NCBI GenBank assembly: GCA_963749145.1
Contig: CAVVLN010000005.1
Coordinates: 930,001-994,000 of the forward strand
From: JASHPR01 sp963749145
Lineage (GTDB): Bacteria > Actinomycetota > Actinomycetes > Streptosporangiales > Streptosporangiaceae
Direction of reading: 5' to 3'
DNA length: 64,000 bases
The notes beneath the pieces were generated by a model. It had not been told where the DNA came from. It saw only the letters and a program-made list of their open reading frames with translations, and searched no databases. The number at the start of each line of letters is the position of its first letter. The first letter of the stretch is position 1. Below, in pieces: positions 52,344 to 60,687 of this stretch. The position numbers were made by a program, and so were the translations under genes.

Positions 52344-52529
52344 ATGGCGACGATCGACGGGCCTCTTACTGCTAACCCGCACCGCGTCGGCAAGCCACTC
52401 GATGAGCCCTTCGACGGCTACCACTGCGCACGCCGCGGGACCTACCGCATCATCTACCGCATCAACGAGGACAAGCGCACCGTGGAGATCCATTCCGTCC
52501 GGCACCGGCGAGACGCATACCATGCCTGA
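52344..52529 (+). pseudogene. RelE/ParE-type toxin fragment
   Basis: 61 codons from ATG 52344. TANPHRVGKPLDEPFDGYHC, then ARRGTYRIIYRI and VEIHSVRHRRDAYH match the last two thirds of a RelE toxin, including the RRGTYRIIYRI strand and the C-terminal H-RRD-Y. The first 25-30 residues of the usual 85-90, and the antitoxin, are missing. Probably a truncated, inactive toxin. Confidence 0.65.
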
Positions 52530-52616
52530 CCGGTCTGGGTTGCGGCGGCGCCTTACTGAGCCAGCAGTCCGCTGACGCCAGTGCGGCGTCGCGACTATTT
52601 TCACCGTGTGATCCGG

Positions 52617-53477
52617 TCATCCCGCCTGGCTCCGGTCGCCGGCCAGCCGCTCGAGCAGCGACCGCCGCCACTGCTCGGTCTGGCGCACCTGGTTGAACGT
52701 GAAGATGTGCAGGCCATCGACGGCTGAGGCCGGATCGGCCAGCGTGGTGCCGGTGCGTTCCAGAAGGCGGTTCGGGTTGTAGCCGGCGGGCGTGCTCAGG
52801 CGCAGCAGCCAGTCGGTGTGCCCGGCCAGGAACCTCGCCGACTCGCTGACCCCTGCCTTCGCCGCCATCCGCAGCAGCCGGGCCCGGTCCACCGGCCCGG
52901 CGATGCCGACGAACATCGGCAGCGTGACGCCGCGCGCCCGCACCCGGGCGATCCACCGCCGCAGCGTCGCCGGGTCGAAGCAGAGGTTGCTGACCAGGTA
53001 GGTGGCGTGGCGCCGCTTGTCCCACATGGCCTGGATGGTGATGTCGTCACCGATCGTCGGGTGACTCTCCGGGTAGCCGGTCACCCCGACCCGGGCGAAC
53101 GGGCGGCCCATCTCGGCCAGCCGGTCCAGCAGGGACAGGGCGCTGTCGAACCGGCCCGCCGGGGGGTCGGCGTCGCCGGCCGGCACGAACACGTCGTCTA
53201 CCCCGCTGGCCTTCAGCCGGGCCACGATCTCGGCGAGATGGGCGTCGTCGCGGACCAGCCGGGCCGACAGGTGCGGGACCACGCGATAGCCCCGGGCCGC
53301 CAGGCGCCCGGTCAGGTCGAGGGTGGGGTCAAGCCCCCGGGCCGGCGAGGCGGTCACGGTCACCGTCACCTCGGGCGGCGCCCATTCGAGCACGGTGTCC
53401 TCGGTGGACGCCGCGGGAAGCACCTCATACCGGGGCCGCCGCAGCAGCGGCGCCACGCGGGCCAGCCCGGCGCGCAT
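52617..53477 (-). CDS. Methylenetetrahydrofolate reductase-like protein
   Basis: 286 residues from ATG 53477. EVLPAASTEDTVLEWAPPEV, TVTVTASPARGLDPTL, VPHLSARLVRD and FVPAGDADPPAGRF, VGVTGYPESHPTI and THATYLVSNLCFDPATLRRW-like segments (YLVSNLCFDP) follow the MetF barrel pattern (P-HLS-R; Y-E-HP; Q-FD). It is shorter than E. coli MetF and lacks part of the N-terminus. It overlaps the DUF1638 gene by one base. In this cluster it probably oxidises methyl-THF, formed from N-methyl groups, to methylene-THF rather than serving methionine synthesis. Confidence 0.8.
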   Translation of the reverse strand: MRAGLARVAPLLRRPRYEVLPAASTEDTVLEWAPPEVTVTVTASPARGLDPTLDLTGRLAARGYRVVPHLSARLVRDDAHLAEIVARLKASGVDDVFVPAGDADPPAGRFDSALSLLDRLAEMGRPFARVGVTGYPESHPTIGDDITIQAMWDKRRHATYLVSNLCFDPATLRRWIARVRARGVTLPMFVGIAGPVDRARLLRMAAKAGVSESARFLAGHTDWLLRLSTPAGYNPNRLLERTGTTLADPASAVDGLHIFTFNQVRQTEQWRRSLLERLAGDRSQAG

Positions 53478-54088
53478 CAGGGCCCGCCGTTCCCGGGGGG
53501 AGACAGGCCGGGCGGCGCGAGCAGCCGTGCGAGCTCGTGCTCCAGGCCGCCCGTGCCGACGTCGATCCTGGTCAGCGGCAGCCCGAACATCGCCGCGATC
53601 GCGGCCGCCTCCTCCTCCAGGGTCGCGTCCCGGGACTGGGCCAGCCAGACCAGCCGCCGGTAGTGGCCGAAGTAGTCGGGCCACAGCTCGGGCCGGGCGT
53701 CGAGCCCCAGCTCGGCCAGCACCGAGCGGCGGAAGCTGCGCACCAGGAAGTCGGTCAGCAGGTACGTTCCCGGTTCCCGCTCGAAGAGCTCGCGCAGCCG
53801 GCCCGGGCCCGCGAACACGTCGTAACAGTGCAGGCCGGGGAGCCGGCGCAGGTTCAGCCGCGAGCACAGCTCGTCGAGCGCGCCGTAGCTACCGCAGTCG
53901 GCGTAGCCCAGCGCCACCCGCAGCCCGCGCGCCTGCAGCTGCCGGGCCAGCCGCTCGGCGGCCGGGGCGATCCGCTCCGGGTGGTCGTGCAGCAGCGAGG
54001 GAAGGCTGTGCAGCTCCAGGGACCAGCCACGGCGGGCGGCGATCTCGCGGATGGGCCCGCCCAGGGCCCCGCACGCGATGACCGCCAC
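53477..54088 (-). CDS. DUF1638 family protein
   Basis: 203 residues from GTG 54088, which starts two bases behind the activator stop. VAVIACGALGGPIREIAARR, LHSLPSLLHDHPERIAP and VALGYADCGSYGALDELC are the family's conserved blocks, with Cys residues in VIACG and ADCGSYG. DUF1638 proteins are regularly found with corrinoid methyltransferases in archaea and bacteria. The function is unknown; cofactor or corrinoid handling is the usual guess. Translational coupling on both sides supports a role in the demethylation system. Confidence 0.85.
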   Translation of the reverse strand: MAVIACGALGGPIREIAARRGWSLELHSLPSLLHDHPERIAPAAERLARQLQARGLRVALGYADCGSYGALDELCSRLNLRRLPGLHCYDVFAGPGRLRELFEREPGTYLLTDFLVRSFRRSVLAELGLDARPELWPDYFGHYRRLVWLAQSRDATLEEEAAAIAAMFGLPLTRIDVGTGGLEHELARLLAPPGLSPPGNGGP

Positions 54089-54089
54089 C

Positions 54090-56044
54090 TCAGGCCGGGA
54101 ACTGCAGCTGGTCGACGAACGCGTCGTTGAAGTCGGTGCGGTCGGAGAGCTCGACATACCTCACCTCCTCCTGCAGGGCGAGGGCCCCGGCCCGCTCCCG
54201 GACCGAGAGCAGCGCCATCTTGGCCCCCTCGCCGGCCACGTTGCCCGCGCTGATCACGCGCAGCACCGGAAGCCTCGGCACCAGGCCGAGGCGGATCGCG
54301 TTGGCCGGCGACAGGTAGCTGCCGAACGACCCGGCCAGCAGGACTTGCTGGATGCCGTCCGGAGCCAGCCCGGCCTCGGCCAGCAGGATGTTCCAGCCGG
54401 TCGCGATGGCCGCCTTGGCGAACTGCAGCTCCCGCACGTCCCGCTGGGACAGGTAGACCGAGCGCGCCACGTCGCCGGGCTCGCCCAGCCAGTGCAGCAC
54501 GAACACCCGCTCGGCGCCCAGCGCGGTCAGCCGCCCGGCCAGCCCGGGCGCCAGCACCAGCGCCTGCTCCTCGGGCACGAACCGGCCGGACCGGTCGAGC
54601 AGGCCCGCGCCGACCAGGCTGGCCACGGCGTCCACCAGGCCCGAGCCGCACAGCCCGGCCGGCTCGGTGTCGCCGATGACCCTTAGGTCCACGCCATCCG
54701 GTGTCAGCGACACGACCTCGATCGCGCCGTCGGCGGCGCGCATCCCGCACCGGATCGCCGCGCCCTCGAACGCCGGCCCGGCCGGCGCCGCCGTGGCCAG
54801 CAGCCAGTCCCGGTTGCCCAGCACGATCTCGCAGTTGGTGCCGATGTCCACGAACAGCCGGGTGCGCTGGTCGCGGTTCATGCCGGAGGCGAGCAGGCCG
54901 GCGGTGATGTCGCCGCCGACGTAGGCGCCGAAGGCCGGGAACATGAACGCCCGGGCCCGGGGATGCACCGGCAGGCTCAGGTCGGCCCGGGCGAGCACCT
55001 CGGGCAGCTGCCGCGCGGCCATGATGAACGGCGCCACGCCCAGCGGCTCGGGATCGACGCCGAGCGCGATGTGCGTCATGGTCGCGTTGCCGGCCAGCGC
55101 CACCTCGCAGACCTCGGCGGGATCCACCCCCGCCTGGCCGCAGACGTCCGCGGTCAGCTCGGCCAGCGTCTCGTGCGCCAGCCGGGCCAGGGTGTCCAGG
55201 GCCCCGGGTTTCATCATGATCGCGCTGATCCGGGTGATCACGTCCGCGCCGAACGGCTGCTGCCGGTTCAGCCTGGACGCGACGGCCAGCGGCGTGCCGG
55301 TGGACAGGTCGAGCAGGGTGGCCACCACCGTGGTCGTGCCGAGGTCGAACGCGATGCCGTACAGCCGGGCGGTGGTGTCGCCCGGCTGGATGTCGATCAG
55401 CACGTCGTCCACGATCACCGCGGTCACCCGGTAGTCGGCCGCGCGCAGCGCCCGGCCGACCGACCGGGCCGCGGCGAGGTCGACCCGCAGTTCCAGGTCG
55501 TCGAGGGCGGCGAGCACCCGCTCGAGGTCGGTCCGCTGGTCGGACAGGGACGGCTCGGCCAGTTCCAGGTAGCGCTTCTGCGCCGCCGGGCGCAGGATGA
55601 CCTGGCGGCCGACCCCGACCGTGGCCGCCTTCGGCCTGGTGGCCAGCGGCGGGACCTCGATCTGCAGGTCGCGGGCGGCCTCGGCCCGGCAGGCCAGCCG
55701 CCAGCCATCCCGCAGCTCGTCCGGCGAGAACGCGCGCGCGTCCAGCGGAGAGGGCGGCACGCCGCCGCCGTCGATCCTGATCTTGCACTTCTTGCAGGTG
55801 CCGTGTCCGCCGCAGGTCGAGTCGATGGCGATGCCGTTCCAGCTGGCCGCGTCGAAGAGGGTCACGCCGGGCGGCACCCGCACCCTGGTCCCGCTGGGCT
55901 GGAAGAGGAGCTCGACGCGGGCCGGGGGCCGGCGGCCGGATCGGCGGCCAGGTCGGCGGCAGGGTCGGCGGCGCCGTCCGTCCGGCCGCCGTGCTCCAGA
56001 CCCTTTTGCACCAGGCCCTTTTGCACCAGGCCCCCGTGGGTCAT
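54090..56044 (-). CDS. Reductive activator of corrinoid proteins (2Fe-2S/ASKHA), N-terminal frame shifted
   Basis: The main frame gives VELLFQPSGTRVRVPPGVTL and a plant-type 2Fe-2S site, DSTCGGHGTCKKCKI, with a further Cys in WRLACRAEA. An ASKHA-type ATPase domain follows: GIAFDLGTTTVVATLLDLST, LAGNATMTHIALGVDPEPL, FVDIGTNCEIVLG and LAGSFGSYLSPANAIRLG. This is the RACo/RamA-like activator family, which uses ATP and an electron to return inactive Co(II) corrinoid to Co(I). ATG 56044 overlaps the upstream stop but lies in another frame (THGGLVQKGLVQKGLEHGGR); the frames meet near 55920 in low-complexity DNA, so one indel is suspected. Confidence 0.82.
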
Positions 56045-56970
56045 GGCCCGGGGGCCTGGGCGGCCTGCGCCTGGGCGGCCTGCGCCTGGGCGGCCTGCGC
56101 CTGGGCGGCCTGCGCCTGGGCGGCCTGCGCTGCCCGGTGCGCCGCGATCCAGCTGCCGCCCCACGGGTCCTTGTTGGTGAGCAGGTCGGCCGCCTTGACC
56201 GCCCGGACCAGCTGCGGCGACCGGGCATCCATGATCGCGCTGGTCAGCCCGGACAGCACGGCCATCGGGAGGAACGCCGCGCCGATCGAGGCCCGGTCCG
56301 GCATCCCGAACGAGACGTTGGAGGCGCCGAGGGTCATGTTCAGCCCGAACTCCTCCCGCACCAGCCGGATCGTCTCCAGCGTGCTGAGCACCAGCGAGGT
56401 GTCGGCGCCCACTGGCATGGCCAGCGGGTCGATCATGATGTCCTCGACCGGGATGCCGTACGTCCCGGTGGCCACGTCCACGATCTTGCGGACCAGTTCC
56501 AGCCGCCGCCGCGGGTCTTCGGGGATCTCCTCCTCGTCGTTCGGCAGCGCGATCACCGCCGCGCCGTGCCTGCGCACCAGCGGCAGGATCGCGTCCAGCC
56601 GCTCGTCCTCCGCGGTCACCGAGTTGACCAGCGCCTTGCCCGCATAGGCGGCCAGCCCGGCCTCGAGCACCTCGACGATCGAGGAATCCAGGCAGAGCGG
56701 CAGGTCGCACAGGCCCTGGATGAGCTTGACCGCCTCGACCATCAGGGCGGCCTCGTCGGCGAGCGGCGCGCCCATGTTGACGTCGAGCATCATCGCCCCG
56801 CCCGCCACCTGCTGGGTGACGTCGATCTCGATCCGGGACAGGTCCCCCCGGCGCAGCTGCTCCTGGAAGACCTTGCGCCCGGTGGGGTTGATCCGCTCGC
56901 CCACGATGCAGAACGGCTGCTCCGGGCCGATCCGCAGCTCCTGGCTGGCCGAGCGCAGTACCGTCTCCAT
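56041..56970 (-). CDS. Methyltetrahydrofolate:corrinoid methyltransferase (pterin-binding)
   Basis: 309 residues from ATG 56970. FCIVGERINPTGRKVFQEQL, MMLDVNMGAPLADEAALM, LPLCLDSSIVEVLEAGL, VNSVTAEDERLD and DIMIDPLAMPVGAD, then LGASNVSFGMPDR, are typical of the dihydropteroate-synthase-like methyltransferases AcsE/MtgA. It moves the methyl group from methyl-Co(III) corrinoid to THF. The natural domain ends at about residue 280; an Ala/Gln tail (AQAAQ repeats from a 15-bp DNA repeat) follows. It sits between the corrinoid protein and the activator. Confidence 0.87.
   Translation of the reverse strand: METVLRSASQELRIGPEQPFCIVGERINPTGRKVFQEQLRRGDLSRIEIDVTQQVAGGAMMLDVNMGAPLADEAALMVEAVKLIQGLCDLPLCLDSSIVEVLEAGLAAYAGKALVNSVTAEDERLDAILPLVRRHGAAVIALPNDEEEIPEDPRRRLELVRKIVDVATGTYGIPVEDIMIDPLAMPVGADTSLVLSTLETIRLVREEFGLNMTLGASNVSFGMPDRASIGAAFLPMAVLSGLTSAIMDARSPQLVRAVKAADLLTNKDPWGGSWIAAHRAAQAAQAQAAQAQAAQAQAAQAQAAQAPGP
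56055..56130 (-). repeat. 15-bp tandem repeat coding the Ala/Gln tail
   Basis: CCTGGGCGGCCTGCG recurs exactly five times at 56055, 56070, 56085, 56100 and 56115. It encodes AQAAQ units at the C-terminus of the pterin-binding methyltransferase. A second 15-bp repeat (CCCTTTTGCACCAGG, twice) lies at the start of the next gene near 55999-56030. Confidence 0.9.
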
Positions 56971-56979
56971 GCCCGCTCC

Positions 56980-57645
56980 TCAGGCCGGCGCCAGCGCGCG
57001 GCGCCGTCTCAGCAGCTCCTTGGCCTTGGCCACGGCCGCGGACGCGTCCGAGGCGTAGCCGTCGGCGCCCACCACGTCCGCGTACTCCTGGGTCACCGGC
57101 GCGCCGCCGACCATCACGATGACCTGATCGCGCATGCCCGCCTTCTGCAGCGCGTTGATGTTCGCCTTGAACATCGGCATCGTGGTGGTCAGGAAGGCGG
57201 AGAAGCCGACGATGTCCGGCTGGTGCTCCCGGATCGCGTCGATGAACTTCTCCGGGGCCACCTGCACGCCGAGGTCGATCACCTCGAACCCGGCCCCCTC
57301 GAACATGATGTTGACCAGGTTCTTGCCGATGTCGTGCACGTCGCCCTTGACGGTGCCCATCACGATCTTGCCGATGGTCTCGGCGCCTGTCTCGGCGAGC
57401 AGCGGCCGGAGGATTACCAGCGCGCCCGCCATCGCCTTGCCCGCGATCAGCATCTCCGGCACGAAGAAGTCGCCGCGCTCGAACCGGGCGCCGACCTCCT
57501 CCAGGGACGGGATCAGCGCCTCGTACAGCAGCTCCTCCGGGCCGAGGCCCAGCTCGAGGCCGGCCCGGGTCAGCTCGAGCACCGAGGGCGCGTTGCCGAC
57601 CAGGGTGTCGTCGTACAGCTGCTTCAAGAGCTCGTCTCTGGTCAA
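56980..57645 (-). CDS. Corrinoid (B12-binding) methyl carrier protein
   Basis: 221 residues from TTG 57645, which has AGGAAGG eight bases upstream and overlaps the IclR stop (TTGA). Residues 1-90 form the helical cap (YEALIPSLEEVGARFERGDF, FVPEMLIAGKAM). The B12 motif DVHDIGKN is at 102-109 with axial His104, followed by GFSAFLTTTMPMF and VMVGGAPVTQEYAD. It carries methyl groups on cobalt between the MttB-type enzyme and the THF methyltransferase, like MtgC/MttC/MtbC. Confidence 0.92.
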   Translation of the reverse strand: MTRDELLKQLYDDTLVGNAPSVLELTRAGLELGLGPEELLYEALIPSLEEVGARFERGDFFVPEMLIAGKAMAGALVILRPLLAETGAETIGKIVMGTVKGDVHDIGKNLVNIMFEGAGFEVIDLGVQVAPEKFIDAIREHQPDIVGFSAFLTTTMPMFKANINALQKAGMRDQVIVMVGGAPVTQEYADVVGADGYASDASAAVAKAKELLRRRRALAPA

Positions 57646-58424
57646 GCCGCACCTTCCTTCTGCTGGCGCCGGGTTCGCCCGGGCTGGTAACCGAGCACGG
57701 CGGACAGGGCGCTGGCCTCGGCCATGCACCGCGTCGCCACGGCGGGGATGCGGGCCCGGGTCAGCCGGCTGGCCGGGCCGGACACCGACAGCGCGGCGAC
57801 CACGGTGGCCCCGTCGCGGAAGACCGGCGCCGCCACCGCGACCAGGCCGGGCTCGAGCTCCTCGTTCGTCACCGCGTAGCCGCGGCGGCGCACCTCGGCC
57901 AGGTCGGCCTGCAGCGCCTCGCGGCTGGTGATCGTGTGCCCGGTCCGGCGGGCCAGGCGGCCGGCCGGCAGCGTGGCCGCGTCGTAGGCCAGCAGCACCT
58001 TGCCGAGCGCCGCGCAGTGCAGCGGCACCGACAGGCCGACCCAGTTGGTCCCGCCGATCAGGTAGGTGCTGTCGACCTGCGCGATCTGCTCCACCATGCC
58101 CCGGCTGGCCACGCCGAGGTTGATCGTCTCGCCGGTGGCCTCGCCCAGCCGGTCCAGGAACGGCTGGGCCACGGTGATCAGGCCTGCCTCGGCGCCGCTG
58201 CGCCAGGCGTAGGAGACGAACACCTCGCCGGGCCGGAACCCGCCGCGGCCGTCGCGCTGGACCAGGCCGTTGCGCTCCAGCGCCATCAGCAGCCGGGAGG
58301 TCGTGCTCTTGGCCAGCCCGGACGCCGCGCTCAGCTCGGAGAACGTGACCGGGCCCGAATGCACGACCTGGATCAGCAGTTGCGCGGCCCGGTCGACGGC
58401 CTGCGTTCCGTTAGGGCTGGTCAA
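57642..58424 (-). CDS. IclR-family regulator of the corrinoid methyltransferase cluster
   Basis: 260 residues from TTG 58424 behind GAGGGGA. The winged helix reads AVDRAAQLLIQVVHSGPVTF, SELSAASGLAKSTTSRLLMA and RNGLVQRDGRGGFRPGEV. The ligand domain contains LHCAALGKVLLAYDAATLPA, RRRGYAVTNEELEPGLVAVA and AALSVSGPASRLT. It is the first gene of the leftward operon, overlapping the corrinoid protein gene, and is divergent from the MttB-type gene, so it probably controls both directions through the palindromes at 58447-58470. The inducer may be the methylated amine substrate. Confidence 0.9.
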   Translation of the reverse strand: MTSPNGTQAVDRAAQLLIQVVHSGPVTFSELSAASGLAKSTTSRLLMALERNGLVQRDGRGGFRPGEVFVSYAWRSGAEAGLITVAQPFLDRLGEATGETINLGVASRGMVEQIAQVDSTYLIGGTNWVGLSVPLHCAALGKVLLAYDAATLPAGRLARRTGHTITSREALQADLAEVRRRGYAVTNEELEPGLVAVAAPVFRDGATVVAALSVSGPASRLTRARIPAVATRCMAEASALSAVLGYQPGRTRRQQKEGAA

Positions 58425-58446
58425 CAGGATTCCCCTCGGGCACGAA

Positions 58447-58476
58447 GTTCCATGTTACGGAACAATGTTCTACTAT
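58447..58476. promoter_or_regulatory. Overlapping palindromes and promoter, probable IclR operator
   Basis: GTTCC-N7-GGAAC (58447-58463) overlaps the perfect palindrome GAACAATGTTC (58460-58470). A TACTAT -10 (58471-58476) follows, with TTCCAT 17 bp upstream as a weak -35 for the rightward MttB-type gene. Binding here would block or activate both divergent units. Confidence 0.6.
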
Positions 58477-58558
58477 GTGATCCTAAGTTCGGCCCGGCGC
58501 AGGGTCAAGCGAGCCCGGCGGCGCCGGCTCGGTCCCCGGGAACCAGAGGTGGGCGCTC

Positions 58559-59998
58559 ATGTTCCGCAACCGCATGCCGCGGTACGAGATCCTCTCCCCG
58601 GACGCGGTCGGCGTCCTGGACGCCGGGTGGCGGCGCATCGTCACCGAGATCGGCGTGCAGTTCGCCAAGCCGGAGGCGGTGGAGCTGTTCCGGCAGGCCG
58701 GGCAGAAGGTCGACGGCGACGTGGTCTTCCTCGACCCGGAGTTCGTGCTCGAGCAGGTGGCCAAGGCGCCGCGGGAGTTCGACGTGCAGGCCCGCAACCC
58801 GGCCCACACCGTGCACATCGGCGGGGACGAGATGGTGTTCGGCGCGGTCTACGGGTCGCCGTTCGTCCGCGAGGGCGACGTGCGCCGGGACGCGACCCTG
58901 GAGGACTTCCGTCGGCTGGCGATGCTGGCCCAGTCCTTCCCGGAGCTGGACTCGGCCGGCGGCGTGATCTGCGAGCCGAACGACGCGCCGCTCGACTCAC
59001 GGCACCTGGACATGATCTTCGCCCTGCAGACGCTGACCGACAAGATCTACATGGGCAACGTGGTGTCCGGGCCGAACGCCGCCGACACCATCGCGATGAC
59101 CGAGATCCTGTTCGGCGGCCGCGCCGCGATCGAGGCCACCCCGGCCACGATCTCCCTGATCAACTGCAATTCCCCGCTGCGCTGGGACGACCGGATGCTG
59201 GACGCGCAGTTCGAGTACTGCGCCGCGAACCAGCCGGTGGTGCTGACCCCGTTCCTGCTCATGGGCGCGATGTCGCCGGTCTCGATCCCGGCTGCGCTGG
59301 TGCAGCAGCTGGCCGAGGCGCTGTCCGGGATCGCGCTGGCCCAGCTGATCCGGCCCGGCTGCCCGGTGATCTTCGGCTCGTTCCTGTCCAACATCGACAT
59401 GCAGTCCGGCTCGCCGTCGTTCGGGACTCCCGAGTCCGGGATCGGCCTGCTGTGCACCGGGCAGCTGGCCCGCCACTTCGGGCTGCCGTTCCGCACCGGC
59501 GGCGGGCTCAACGCCAGCCAGTCCTGTGATGCCCAGGCCGCCTACGAGTCGCTGATGACCCTGCTGCCCACGTTCCTGGCCGGCACCAACTGGGTGATGC
59601 ACGCGGCCGGCTGGCTGGAAGGCGGGCTGGTCTCCTGCTTCGAGAAGTTCATCGTCGACATCGAGCTGCTGCGCATGCTGCGGGTCGAGTTCACCCCGCT
59701 GGAGATCGACGAGGCCTCGCTGGCGTTCGGCGCGCACGAGGAGGTCGGGCACGGCGGGCACTTCCTCGGCGCGCAGCACACGATGGAGCGGTTCCGCGAG
59801 TGCTTCTACCGGCCGCTGCTGTCGTCCACCGCCAACTACGAGCGCTGGCTGAAGCAGGGCGGGAAGGACGCCACCGCGCGCGCCTCGGAGATCTACGCGA
59901 AGGTGCTCGACGACTACCAGCCGCCGCCGCTGGACGACGCGATCCGGGCCGAGCTCGAGGCCTACGTGGCCCGCCGCCGCTCCGAGCTCGGCGACTAA
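58559..59998 (+). CDS. MttB-family corrinoid-dependent methyltransferase, non-pyrrolysine type
   Basis: 479 residues from ATG 58559. MPRYEILSPDAVGVLDAGWR, RRIVTEIGVQFAKPEAVELF, FNVQARNP-like FDVQARNPAHTVHIGGDEM, LINCNSPLRWDDRMLDAQFE and FGAHEEVGHGGHFLGAQHT are typical of the MttB superfamily. No in-frame TAG exists, so it belongs to the large pyrrolysine-free group whose known members demethylate quaternary amines such as glycine betaine (MtgB), proline betaine or carnitine. The substrate here is not fixed, though betaine fits the other genes. It would methylate the corrinoid protein encoded on the other side of the shared promoter. Confidence 0.88.
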   Translation: MFRNRMPRYEILSPDAVGVLDAGWRRIVTEIGVQFAKPEAVELFRQAGQKVDGDVVFLDPEFVLEQVAKAPREFDVQARNPAHTVHIGGDEMVFGAVYGSPFVREGDVRRDATLEDFRRLAMLAQSFPELDSAGGVICEPNDAPLDSRHLDMIFALQTLTDKIYMGNVVSGPNAADTIAMTEILFGGRAAIEATPATISLINCNSPLRWDDRMLDAQFEYCAANQPVVLTPFLLMGAMSPVSIPAALVQQLAEALSGIALAQLIRPGCPVIFGSFLSNIDMQSGSPSFGTPESGIGLLCTGQLARHFGLPFRTGGGLNASQSCDAQAAYESLMTLLPTFLAGTNWVMHAAGWLEGGLVSCFEKFIVDIELLRMLRVEFTPLEIDEASLAFGAHEEVGHGGHFLGAQHTMERFRECFYRPLLSSTANYERWLKQGGKDATARASEIYAKVLDDYQPPPLDDAIRAELEAYVARRRSELGD

Positions 59999-60120
59999 TC
60001 TCGCCGCCGCAGGGCGCCGGCTTGGCCTGAGGGCCTCCGTCAGCCCGGCCGGGGCCGGCGGCCGATGGCTGAAATGCTCGGCGTGACGCGGACATGTGGC
60101 TGGTGTCGAAGGGAGCAACC

Positions 60121-60687
60121 TTGCGATACCCGCAACCCGGCGGCCCGGACGAGCGGCGGCGCCGTTTCGAGCAGGTCTACGCGGCGAACGTGGGCCCGAT
60201 CCTCGGGTACCTGCTGCGCCGCACCGAGAACCCGCACGACGCGGCGGACGTGCTCGCCGAGACCTTCCTCACCGCCTGGCGGCGGCTCGACGACGTGCCG
60301 CCCGGGGATGAGGCCCGGCTGTGGCTCTACGGCGTGGCCCGGCGCGTGCTCGCCAATTATCACCGCGGCGAGCGGCGCCGGACCGCGGCGAACGACCGCC
60401 TGCGCGCACAGCTCGCCGCCGGGTACCAGCCCCCGCGGTATCCCGGCGAGCTAGCCGAGATCGCGGCGGCGTTCCGCGGCCTGCCCGAGCCGGACCGGGA
60501 ACTGCTCGCGCTGGTCGCCTGGGAGGGCCTCGACCACGGCCAGGTCGCGGCCGTCCTGGGCTGCTCACGCAACGCGGTGCGCATCCGGCTGCACCGAGCC
60601 CGGCGCCGGTTCGCCGACGCGCTCGCCCGCTGTGAGGCAACGCCGTCGCCGGCCCCCGTCCACGTCACGCACGGAGACCTCGCATGA
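60121..60687 (+). CDS. ECF-type RNA polymerase sigma factor
   Basis: TTG 60121 is preferred because GAAGGGAG lies just upstream; ATG 60094 is in frame but has no ribosome site. 188 residues. Region 2 reads RRFEQVYAANVGPILGYLLR, DAADVLAETFLTAWRRLDD and LWLYGVARRVLANYHRGER. Region 4 reads GLPEPDRELLALVAWEGLDH, GQVAAVLGCSRNAVRIRLHR. It is ATGA-coupled to a CU044_5270 membrane protein, the usual partner arrangement in actinobacteria. Confidence 0.9.
   Translation: MRYPQPGGPDERRRRFEQVYAANVGPILGYLLRRTENPHDAADVLAETFLTAWRRLDDVPPGDEARLWLYGVARRVLANYHRGERRRTAANDRLRAQLAAGYQPPRYPGELAEIAAAFRGLPEPDRELLALVAWEGLDHGQVAAVLGCSRNAVRIRLHRARRRFADALARCEATPSPAPVHVTHGDLA

Noticed and set aside
52344..52529. Functional RelE toxin-antitoxin pair
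   Set aside because: The toxin lacks its first third and no antitoxin gene is adjacent.
55862..57652. A long frame across the corrinoid and pterin methyltransferase genes
   Set aside because: It is an alternative frame of two well-recognised genes and is rich in Arg/Gly/Ala.
58559..59998. Pyrrolysine-containing MttB
   Set aside because: No in-frame TAG is present and no pyl genes are seen; it is the non-pyrrolysine type.
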